Assembly (NCBI GenBank): GCA_044237765.1
Contig: JBIIEQ010000003.1
Coordinates: forward strand, 13,317-77,316
Direction of reading: 5' to 3'
DNA length: 64,000 nucleotides
Source of the DNA: UBA6136 sp044237765
GTDB lineage: Bacteria > Pseudomonadota > Gammaproteobacteria > Methylococcales > Methylococcaceae
The position numbers and the translations under genes are program-made. Positions within the stretch are counted from its first letter, which is position 1; the number at the start of each line of letters is the position of its first letter. Positions 11,042-17,035 of this stretch are shown here, piece after piece. A model generated the notes under the pieces. The model saw only the letters and a list, made by a program, of their open reading frames with translations, searched no databases and was not told the origin of the DNA.

Positions 11042-11164
11042 CCCCTCGCTCAACCGGAGCGCCAACGGCAGGCCACCAGGCCCGGGCCGCAGGTACGCGG
11101 GACATTCTCCACAGCCCGGGCCTGGCGTCCTGCCATCGTCGCCCGCTTAGCTCGAACGTCAGAC
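11036..11164 (+). repeat. attC site of cassette 2
   Basis: R'' is GCCTAAC (11036-11042). R' is GTCAGAC (11158-11164), which has one departure (C for T) from the GTTRRRY core. Arms CTCGCTCAACCGG and GCTTAGCTCGAAC match those of the cassette 1 and 5 sites. The 129-base interior holds a long inverted repeat, GGCAGG...CAGGCCCGGG paired with CCCGGGCCTGG...CCTGCC. Confidence 0.85.
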
Positions 11165-11182
11165 ATCACCCAAGGAGCCGCT

Positions 11183-11365
11183 GTGTCAGGTCTGCTGCGT
11201 AACCTCATTGCTTTCGTCATCGGTCTATTTGCTTATGGAAGCAAGGCGGTCGAAGATGTAACGGGGGTCAAGTTCTTGGTCACGCGCTTTGACGGGGGTG
11301 TCAGGGTGGGCGCGCTCAAAAGCGATAAGTATCTGCAGCTCGCCGAGACAGCCCAAGTTGACTAA
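11183..11365 (+). CDS. Cassette 3, gene A: 60-residue hypothetical protein
   Basis: A small protein starting at a GTG, five bases after a strong AAGGAG (11172-11177). The N-terminus LLRNLIAFVIGLFAYGS is a plausible membrane helix or amphipathic segment. The remainder (VTGVKFLVTRFDGGVRVGAL) is predicted beta-rich. I do not recognise a family. It is the first gene after the cassette 2 attC, and the next gene starts six bases after its stop, so the three genes of this cassette are probably translated from one transcript. Confidence 0.6.
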   Translation: MSGLLRNLIAFVIGLFAYGSKAVEDVTGVKFLVTRFDGGVRVGALKSDKYLQLAETAQVD

Positions 11366-11371
11366 GCGCCT

Positions 11372-11581
11372 ATGAACTCTTTTACTTTTTGGGGTATTGC
11401 TCTTTTGGTAGTCACTGTTTGGGAATACCAAACGGAGAAGACAAATACATTGTTTCTCTTCAAATCGTGGTTTAGGTATGACATTTCCAAGTCCAAACTG
11501 CCATGGCTGTACTGGTTCATATTGATGGCCCAGACTGTGGGCGGCGTTTTTTTGATTCTTCACGGCATCAAGACTGGGTAA
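11372..11581 (+). CDS. Cassette 3, gene B: 69-residue two-helix membrane protein
   Basis: Two hydrophobic segments are seen: FWGIALLVVTVW near the N-terminus and WLYWFILMAQTVGGVFLILH near the C-terminus, joined by a basic loop. This suggests a small inner-membrane protein. No family is recognised. Its TAA stop overlaps an ATG (TAATG at 11579-11583) in the frame of the next gene, suggesting translational coupling. Small membrane proteins in integron cassettes are often toxin- or stress-linked, but nothing here proves that. Confidence 0.6.
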   Translation: MNSFTFWGIALLVVTVWEYQTEKTNTLFLFKSWFRYDISKSKLPWLYWFILMAQTVGGVFLILHGIKTG

Positions 11582-11622
11582 TGCCAAAGCACATCACTCA
11601 TCGTTTGGCCACATTCACGCGC

Positions 11623-12048
11623 ATGAAATTTGCACTGCTCTTCTTGGCGCTGGGGTTGGCTGGCCCCGCCAGCGTGGGTGCGCAAGTGAAAGGCGCTTGG
11701 CATCCAATGGTCTTCAGCATGATGGAGAGCTGGATTTCAGACGTTGAGAGCCCTGTGGTTGCTGAAATCAACCTTGATGCCGTGCAACGCAACCGCAACC
11801 AGTTCGACCACGACGCAGTCAAGCAGGAAGGTGCATGGGTTGTTTACCGTGTGCCGGAGGGCGGCTTCAAGCGTTACCGCGTAATGGAGCATAACGGCAA
11901 TCACTACAAGGTAGAGTTTCAGGACAATGGCGGTGGTACGCTGACCACACGTTCACAGATTGGCTTCACGCTGGATCAGCGACAAATTCTTGTGGATGGA
12001 AAGCCGAAGGCCATCAACACTCTCAGGGTGATTTCCTACTCCCGATGA
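11623..12048 (+). CDS. Cassette 3, gene C: secreted or periplasmic protein of unknown function
   Basis: The start at 11623 gives a clean signal peptide, MKFALLFLALGLAGPASVGA, with predicted cleavage before Gln. The mature part of about 121 residues is soluble and beta-rich (YRVMEHNGNHYKVEF, GGTLTTRSQIGF). An upstream in-frame ATG at 11581 overlaps the stop of gene B. It would add 14 basic residues before the signal peptide and is possible through coupling. It resembles the surface-adhesin-like small exported proteins common in cassettes, but I cannot name a family. Confidence 0.66.
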   Translation: MKFALLFLALGLAGPASVGAQVKGAWHPMVFSMMESWISDVESPVVAEINLDAVQRNRNQFDHDAVKQEGAWVVYRVPEGGFKRYRVMEHNGNHYKVEFQDNGGGTLTTRSQIGFTLDQRQILVDGKPKAINTLRVISYSR

Positions 12049-12055
12049 CTATGTG

Positions 12056-12284
12056 GCCCAACAAGTCGCTTCACCGGACACCGCCTGGTTGTGGTTGGAC
12101 GCTGTCACCTTGCGCTCTGTGGCCAGCATGGTCAAAAACGCCTCCACCTCGCGCGGCTCCATGTCGCGCGGATGCCGCAACCCATGCCAGCGGGTGAAAA
12201 AACGCACCCAATGCACAAGTCAGTTTCGGAGGTTGTTGATGCCCAGCTTATCCCGCAGGTTTTGCGGCAGAAATTACGTTAGAC
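12056..12284 (+). other. Split attC: left half and right core separated by an intI fragment
   Basis: Eight bases after gene C there is GCCCAAC (12056-12062) followed by AAGTCGCTTCACCGG, which fits the R''-L'' half of an attC. The expected L'-R' half is not adjacent. The next core, GTTAGAC, is at 12278-12284, after about 190 bases of integrase-like DNA on the opposite strand. This would be the cassette 3 attC, broken by the integrase fragment. Confidence 0.5.
12079..12270 (-). pseudogene. intI: Second integron integrase fragment (N-terminal part only)
   Basis: Read on the minus strand, this stretch encodes LPQNLRDKLGINNLRN, an in-frame TGA, then VHWVRFFTRWHGLRHPRDME, PREVEAFLTMLATERKV and a final NHNQAV. 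It matches the N-terminal SAM-like domain of integron integrases. It differs clearly from the remnant at 8.5-9.0 kb (HWIRDYVSFHGKRHPREMGA there), so it is not a duplicate of it. No start codon and no catalytic domain are present. It occupies the interior of a broken attC. Confidence 0.82.
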
Positions 12285-12324
12285 CTCACGTGCAAATGAG
12301 CCTAACGAAGGCGTCGCGGATTGG

Positions 12325-12468
12325 ATGGGGGCCTTTGAAACCGGCCTGCCTCACGGAGAGTTCAAGATTGTCTGGGGCAACCGAATCTCAGGTTCGGTTT
12401 GGTTCGATCACGGAGCAAAGGTTGATGATCGGAATGAAAGTAAGCAGGGCACGCGGGATGAGGTCTAA
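12325..12468 (+). pseudogene. Cassette 4: short or truncated reading frame
   Basis: A frame open from about 12283 encodes NEGVADWMGAFETG, then HGEFKIVWGNRISGSVWFDH, and ends in a TAA inside R'' of the following attC, as cassette genes usually do. The only ATG in frame is at 12325 (47 residues), and there is no ribosome binding site. It looks like the 3' end of a longer gene whose start was lost at the 12278 junction. No family is recognised. Confidence 0.4.
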
Positions 12469-12561
12469 CAGGTTGTTCGACGCGGATACGGCGAGCCGTA
12501 CTGATGAGCGGACGCCTCGCCGCGCAATACCTCAGCGTGCCGGTCAACTCCGACGTTAGGC
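12463..12561 (+). repeat. attC site of cassette 4
   Basis: R'' is GTCTAAC (12463-12469) and R' is GTTAGGC (12555-12561). Arms are AGGTTGTTCGACG and CGGTCAACTCCGACG, with an internal inverted repeat (GGCGAGCCG/CGCCTCGCC region). The arms differ from the other three sites, so this cassette probably came from another source. Confidence 0.75.
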
Positions 12562-12574
12562 ATCGCAGCCCACC

Positions 12575-12976
12575 ATGCTCCTCCGAGCGCTCATCGTCAT
12601 CTTGGCCTATGCGTTGTCTGGCGCAGGCTTCATGTCCATGCTCGTCGGCACTCTGCCTTTCTTGGGCGGCGAGTATCCGCTGCTCGCGAAAGTCGTTCCA
12701 CTGGTCTGGGTCTTCGCTTGGGTGGCCCATGTCCGAATGAGCGTGGCCTGGGTCCGAAATCGCTCCGTGTCAAGGCGCTGGCCTGAATGGGGAACTGCGG
12801 CGGGCCTATTCAGCCTGGCAAGCCCACTACTTTTGCTGCTTGGCGGGGAACCTCCCTCAACTCTTGACCATCTGCAAGGTGCGTTCATCATGATCGGGTT
12901 CGCTTCGGTGTTCTTTCTTCCGAGCATCTTGCTGGCGGTCTACTTGGTTCGCTTTCATCGCCAAGCCCAAAGCTAG
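12575..12976 (+). CDS. Cassette 5: four-helix membrane protein of unknown function
   Basis: A 133-residue inner-membrane protein with about four hydrophobic segments: ALIVILAYALSGAGF; LAKVVPLVWVFAWVAHV; a third around AAGLFSLASPLLLLLG; and FIMIGFASVFFLPSILLAVYLV. It ends in a short basic tail. ATG 12575 lies 14 bases after the preceding R' core, and no clear ribosome binding site is seen. The stop precedes the next attC by 14 bases. I recognise no family. Confidence 0.65.
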   Translation: MLLRALIVILAYALSGAGFMSMLVGTLPFLGGEYPLLAKVVPLVWVFAWVAHVRMSVAWVRNRSVSRRWPEWGTAAGLFSLASPLLLLLGGEPPSTLDHLQGAFIMIGFASVFFLPSILLAVYLVRFHRQAQS

Positions 12977-12990
12977 GTATGAAGGGCGAT

Positions 12991-13048
12991 GCCTAACCCT
13001 CGCTCAAGCCGCCCCGCCTCCGCACGCGGCTTAGCTCGAATGTTAGAC
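12991..13048 (+). repeat. attC site of cassette 5 (last in the array)
   Basis: This is the most canonical site of the array, 58 bases long. R'' is GCCTAAC (12991-12997), then CCTCGCTCAAGCCG. The left arm is matched by CGGCTTAGCTCGAAT, followed by R' GTTAGAC (13042-13048). It closes the array. Confidence 0.9.
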
Positions 13049-13385
13049 AAATCTGGATCACCGCTCCCTTTCTGAATGTCGAGTATTAGCCCGCGTAGGG
13101 CGGAATAGGCGGCACTCTGCCGTACTCCGCCGTATGGGTGTTCGTATGGCCACCCCGGCTTTTTTCGCGCCGGGTTCAGGGTTGCCACCGTCGGGCCTAT
13201 GGATCACCTCACATCCATTCTTGTGTCTTTAAAATGCTAATATCCTGATGGTGCTGGCTAAGTATCTGCTGCGATCCTTGGTCAGCCCAGTCACGAGAGT
13301 GAGACGTTTTGGGAGTCTTGTCGGCTCTTGGGCTTCCTTTTTTTGAACCGGGCAATCGCCTTGACTGGCGTAAACATGGAAATCA
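13049..13385. other. Intergenic stretch after the integron array
   Basis: There is no convincing gene. It holds two hairpins (13099-13131 and 13154-13174, the latter CCCGGC/GCCGGG around a T-rich loop) and the 5' region of the VpsR-like gene. No strong promoter was identified. No further attC core follows 13048, so the array ends here. Confidence 0.5.
13099..13131. repeat. GTAGGGCGGAATA-type palindromic element
   Basis: The outer stem GGCGGA/TCCGCC encloses an inner CGGCA/TGCCG around a three-base loop, preceded by CGTAG and followed by GTATG. It resembles the short dispersed palindromes (GTAGGG-C/T-GGA-TA type) seen in many proteobacterial genomes. Only one copy is in the window. Confidence 0.4.
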
Positions 13386-13388
13386 GTG

Positions 13389-14753
13389 ATGGATACCCGT
13401 AAATGCCTTTTTTATGCGGCCTCCGGAATGGATGAGGTCCTGCTGCAGAGTCTTCGTCAGCATGGCTGGATGGTGAGTCTGGCTCGGGATGCAGAGGAGG
13501 CTCAGTCACTCAAGATCCAGTCGGATATCTGCGTGGGTCTGGTATCCATCGGTGAAAACGCTCTTGCGGACTGGGTTGCGATTCAGAACGTGATCAGTTT
13601 CGCAGGCGTGACTTGGGTGGCTCTGGTCAATCCGGGTCTGACCGTTTCGCGCGAGTTGCTCCAGTTGCTGGCCAAGGGTTTTCACGACTATCACGTACTG
13701 CCGGCCGATGCCGATCGGGTGCTGTTCAGCCTTTACCAGGCAGCGGTGAATCGCACGGGGGGGTTCCTCCCGGCGGGGCAGCCAATGTTCCCCAAGGAGG
13801 CGGGCCTGGCCGGTTCCAGTCCGGGGTCGCTTCAGTTCCAGGCGGCAATAGACCGGGCTTCTCAATCCGATCAGCCGGTACTGATTCAGGGCGACGCGGG
13901 GACCGGCAAGGAAGCGGTGGCCCGAGCCATTCATCGTCGCTCATGGCGCGGTATGGCGCCTTTTATCTCCGTTACCTGCGCGGAAGTTCCCGGGGATCAG
14001 CTGCGGCTGGAGTTGTTTGGCCTGGGCGATGGGGGTTATCCCGGTGATCAGGCCTTGCGGCGGGGACGTGTCGATGCCGCTCAGGTCGGCGTTCTGTTTC
14101 TTGACGGGGTGGAGGCGTTGTCCGCCGACGCGCAGGACGATCTCCTCCAGTTGCTGCAGACAAGAGTCTTTCGGCGTGTCGGTGCCGAGCATCCCATCCC
14201 CGTCGATTTGAGGGTGATGGCGTCGACTCAGGTCGATCTCAAGGATATGGTGGCCGAAGGGCGCTTCTCCGAGGCGTTGCTGGCCGCTTTGAGCGGGCAT
14301 ACTGTCACGGTGCCCGCGTTGAGCGAACGCAGGGATGATATCGAGTGGCTGGCCCGCTATTTCCTCAAACAGCAATGGCCGGATGTGTCCTGTTCATACG
14401 CTGAATTTGCACCCGAGACTCTGGAGACGATGCGGCGGCATGACTGGCCCGGCAACATCCGGGAACTGGTGAACCGGATTGGTAGGGCGGCCACTCTCAG
14501 TGAGGGGCAGCCGATCACACCTCAGCATCTCGGGTTGGTTCAGCCAAGGCGTTCGGCGGGTTCAATGGTCAGCGATGGCATGACGCTTGGCTCGGCCAAA
14601 TCGCAGGCTGAAAAGGAAGTGATTGAAGCGGCTCTGGAAGCTTACGATCACAATATTTCCCGCGCCGCCCGACAGCTGGGTGTCTCCCGCATGACGCTCT
14701 ACCGGCTGATGGACAAGCATCAGGTGCGGGGGGCGGTCTCCAGACAGTGCTAG
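13389..14753 (+). CDS. VpsR-like transcription regulator with degenerate sigma-54 motifs
   Basis: A 454-residue protein with the bacterial enhancer-binding layout: a receiver-like domain (1-120), an AAA+ domain (about 145-380) and a Fis-type helix-turn-helix (about 420-445, HNISRAARQLGVSRMTLYRL). Walker A is intact (GDAGTGKEAVARAIH, near residue 168). The sigma-54 contact loop GAFTGA is replaced by GGYPGD, and the Walker B glutamate is lost (FLDGVEAL instead of FLDE). The receiver lacks an obvious phosphoacceptor context. These are the traits of VpsR, which in Vibrio works with sigma-70 and c-di-GMP to switch on exopolysaccharide genes. No matrix operon is adjacent. A GTG at 13386 is an alternative start. 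Confidence 0.8.
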   Translation: MDTRKCLFYAASGMDEVLLQSLRQHGWMVSLARDAEEAQSLKIQSDICVGLVSIGENALADWVAIQNVISFAGVTWVALVNPGLTVSRELLQLLAKGFHDYHVLPADADRVLFSLYQAAVNRTGGFLPAGQPMFPKEAGLAGSSPGSLQFQAAIDRASQSDQPVLIQGDAGTGKEAVARAIHRRSWRGMAPFISVTCAEVPGDQLRLELFGLGDGGYPGDQALRRGRVDAAQVGVLFLDGVEALSADAQDDLLQLLQTRVFRRVGAEHPIPVDLRVMASTQVDLKDMVAEGRFSEALLAALSGHTVTVPALSERRDDIEWLARYFLKQQWPDVSCSYAEFAPETLETMRRHDWPGNIRELVNRIGRAATLSEGQPITPQHLGLVQPRRSAGSMVSDGMTLGSAKSQAEKEVIEAALEAYDHNISRAARQLGVSRMTLYRLMDKHQVRGAVSRQC

Positions 14754-14789
14754 GCGACTAGCCGCCGGGTCACCTTCAGAAACGTTGAT

Positions 14790-15266
14790 TCACAGCCAGC
14801 GCCAGTGGCGAAAACTCGCCGCCTGGCCTCGGTAAATTCCGCGTTTGTCACGCAGGTTCCAGACGAGGGCATTTTCGATTTCGAATCGTCTTCCGTGACG
14901 ACCGATGCGGATGCCTTGGTAATTGTCGGCATAACCTTGCTCGGCCACCGTCTTCAATAGCGCCGAGCGGGCCTCCCGGTTGGGTTCCTCTGCGGATAGC
15001 CGCGAGGGGCAGGCCGTCATTCCCACCCAGTCCATGCCGAAAAGGCTGAGCGCCGTCTGGTTGGCATAATTGAAGATCGGGTCAGCCTGGGTGTCGTGTG
15101 AAAGCAGGGCCAGCGGCGCCGTAAAGAGGTAGCGCGCGGCTTCCTCCTCGCTCATGCGCGGATTCACCAGATCGCGCCCGGTCCAGTGACGGTAGCTCCG
15201 CAGGATCAGTCCGATATGTTCGGCCATGAAGTGGTTGTCTTCAGCGGGAATGGGCGTGGCGGTCAT
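14790..15266 (-). CDS. MEKHLA domain protein
   Basis: A 158-residue soluble protein matching the MEKHLA family: HFMAEHIGLILRSYRHWTGR, ARYLFTAPLALLSHDTQADP, IFNYANQTALSLFGMDW, PSRLSAEEPNREAR, and a final GIYRGQAASF. The fold is PAS-like, and the biochemical function is unknown. ATG 15266 is chosen because homology begins soon after it; the frame extends further upstream only over the region before the divergent gene. It is convergent with the VpsR-like gene and divergent from the spermidine-synthase-like gene. Confidence 0.83.
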   Translation of the reverse strand: MTATPIPAEDNHFMAEHIGLILRSYRHWTGRDLVNPRMSEEEAARYLFTAPLALLSHDTQADPIFNYANQTALSLFGMDWVGMTACPSRLSAEEPNREARSALLKTVAEQGYADNYQGIRIGRHGRRFEIENALVWNLRDKRGIYRGQAASFRHWRWL

Positions 15267-15395
15267 GGTGATGGCTTTCGACGGGTGATTGATGGAGATT
15301 ATAGCGATCGGGACGCCGGGATAATTCGCTGGTGTAGCTTGCCGGCACCCCTGGTCTCGCCTAGTATCGAAGCGATTATTTTGCCGGGAGGTGGC

Positions 15396-16181
15396 GTGGG
15401 CAAGTATGGCGGAAGGCTTATCCATTGCTGTCATGACGGCGAGGGTCCCATCGAGGTGGTGGAGTCTCATGGAGTCCGCTCCCTGCATTTTGGCTCTCCT
15501 GCACGGCAAAGCGCGATGTCACTGGCGAATCCCGACCATATTGAACTTCCCTATCTTCGTGCCATGCTGGTCGGTCTCGTGATGATCCCGGCGCCGGCGC
15601 CGGCCCGGATTCTGATTCTTGGGCTCGGCGGAGGTTCTCTGCCCCGGTTTCTCCTGCAGCAATATCCCGAGGCGGTCATCGAGGTGGTCGAGTCGCGCGC
15701 GGCCATGGTGGATGTGGCTCGAGCCTATTTCCATCTCCCGGATTGCGCTGGCCTGATCATACGGATCGCCGATGGCGGTGAGTATTTGCAGCAACGTCTG
15801 ATGGACGGCAACGGCCGATACGATCTGATTCTGGTGGATGTCTTCGATGACCAGGGGTTGGCGCCAATGGTCATGCGTCACGACTTTTTCGCGGCACTGG
15901 CCAGCCTGGTCAATTTCGGTGGTTTAGTGGGGGTCAATCTCTGGAGTGGTCATGCGGAATCCTTCCGCGCTGTGATGCGGTTGCTGAAGCTTTACTTCCC
16001 CAATGGCGCCTACTCCTTGCCCGTGATGGGGCGCGGCAATGTGGTTGGACTTGGGTTGGAGGCCACCCTCGGCACCCCCCGATGGAAGGTCTGTCTCGGC
16101 CGTGCCCAAACTCTGGAACGGCGAATGGGCATCGAGTTCAGCCGGCTTGTGCAGCGTCTGACGCCGCCACTGGGGCGTTAG
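15396..16181 (+). CDS. Spermidine-synthase-like SAM-dependent transferase
   Basis: About 261 residues with a Rossmann methyltransferase fold of the spermidine synthase type: ILILGLGGGSLPRFLL for cofactor binding, IEVVESRAAMVDVARAYF, and YDLILVDVFDDQG at the position of the catalytic aspartate. The N-terminal beta domain of true SpeE is short, and the substrate loop is not convincing. It may be a polyamine synthase relative or a methyltransferase of unknown substrate. The start is uncertain: GTG 15396 follows GGGAGGT at rather close spacing, and upstream in-frame starts would run over the promoter of the divergent gene. Confidence 0.7.
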   Translation: MGKYGGRLIHCCHDGEGPIEVVESHGVRSLHFGSPARQSAMSLANPDHIELPYLRAMLVGLVMIPAPAPARILILGLGGGSLPRFLLQQYPEAVIEVVESRAAMVDVARAYFHLPDCAGLIIRIADGGEYLQQRLMDGNGRYDLILVDVFDDQGLAPMVMRHDFFAALASLVNFGGLVGVNLWSGHAESFRAVMRLLKLYFPNGAYSLPVMGRGNVVGLGLEATLGTPRWKVCLGRAQTLERRMGIEFSRLVQRLTPPLGR

Positions 16182-16205
16182 CGTCAGTGCTTTTGTCAGT
16201 AAAGG

Positions 16206-16661
16206 TCAAGAGAGTGGGGCGTTACGCCGTAGAAATCGGTCGAGCTGGTTGGCAAAAGCCTGGCGTTCTGTCTGGCTGAGTGCCGCGGGTCCTCCCGTGG
16301 ACACGCCGCTGGCTCTCAGTGTCTCCATGAAATCGCGCATATTGAGCCGTGCCCGGATATTTTCCGAGGTATAGAATTCCCCGCGAGGATTGAGCGCATG
16401 ACCGCCTTGCTGAATGACTTCGGCAGCCAGAGGAATGTCCGCCGTGATGACCAGGTCGCCCGGCGTGAGTTGCTGAAGAATTTCATTGTCTGCCACGTCA
16501 AAACCGCGAGACACCCGCCGCGCAGAAATCCAGCGGGAAGGTGGGGTGGCCACGGCCTGATTGGCGACCAGAATCAGCGGGACCTGAACCCGCTCTGCCG
16601 CCTTGAAAAGAATGTCCTTGATGACATTCGGGCAGGCGTCCGCATCCACCCAGATTTGCAT
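16206..16661 (-). CDS. yaiI: YaiI/YqxD family protein (UPF0178)
   Basis: A 151-residue protein, the same size as E. coli YaiI. The signature IWVDADACPNVIKDILFKAA begins at residue 3, followed by DNEILQQLTPGDLVITADIP and ALNPRGEFYTSENI. The fold is related to PIN or NYN-type nucleases, but no activity is established. The start at 16661 places the signature at the normal position; an ATG 11 codons upstream is less likely. Confidence 0.92.
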   Translation of the reverse strand: MQIWVDADACPNVIKDILFKAAERVQVPLILVANQAVATPPSRWISARRVSRGFDVADNEILQQLTPGDLVITADIPLAAEVIQQGGHALNPRGEFYTSENIRARLNMRDFMETLRASGVSTGGPAALSQTERQAFANQLDRFLRRNAPLS

Positions 16662-16690
16662 ACAGTTTGTCCTTTGAGCGGCGTCCCGCT

Positions 16691-17035
16691 TCAATCCGCT
16701 AGGGCGCTGAAGGGGAGAGCCAGGGTGTCCACCAAGACGGAGGCGGGCAGGCCCAGCATGATCAGCGGACTCATGACCCGCGTGGAAGATTGGTACAGGG
16801 TGTCCTGTTCTGCCTTGGGATAGTAGATCGCGAGACAGGCATCAGCCGGTTTGGGGTCGTCCGCGAATGCCCAGTCCAGCGCCGCGATGTCCTTGCGGGT
16901 CAGTGAGAACACCTTTGGACAGGATTCCGTATTGGCCGATCTGGGCTTACCCTGTTTTTCGACCATCATGGTGGCGCATCCTGTCGCCGTTGCCCCGAGC
17001 AATAACAAAAGCAGAACTCTGCACATGCGTTTCAT
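16691..17035 (-). CDS. Small YceK-like lipoprotein
   Basis: About 114 residues starting with a lipoprotein signal (MKRMCRVLLLLLLGATATGC), with Cys20 as the likely lipidated residue. The -3 position is Ala rather than the usual Leu. The C-terminus LPASVLVDTLALPFSALAD resembles the end of YceK-type (DUF1375) envelope lipoproteins. The start overlaps the ligA stop by four bases, so it is the last gene of the smc-zipA-ligA run. Function is unknown. Confidence 0.7.
   Translation of the reverse strand: MKRMCRVLLLLLLGATATGCATMMVEKQGKPRSANTESCPKVFSLTRKDIAALDWAFADDPKPADACLAIYYPKAEQDTLYQSSTRVMSPLIMLGLPASVLVDTLALPFSALAD

Noticed and set aside
12053..12559. A plus-strand frame spanning the second intI fragment and cassette 4
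   Set aside because: It crosses the attC cores and the antisense integrase fragment, and has no start signal.
8341..13048. Considered as a prophage or transposon insertion
   Set aside because: There are no transposase genes, terminal inverted repeats or phage structural genes. intI fragments and attC sites explain the region.
13154..13174. CCCGGC/GCCGGG hairpin with T-run, considered as a terminator of the integron transcript
   Set aside because: The T-run lies in the loop, not after the stem, so it does not fit a Rho-independent terminator.
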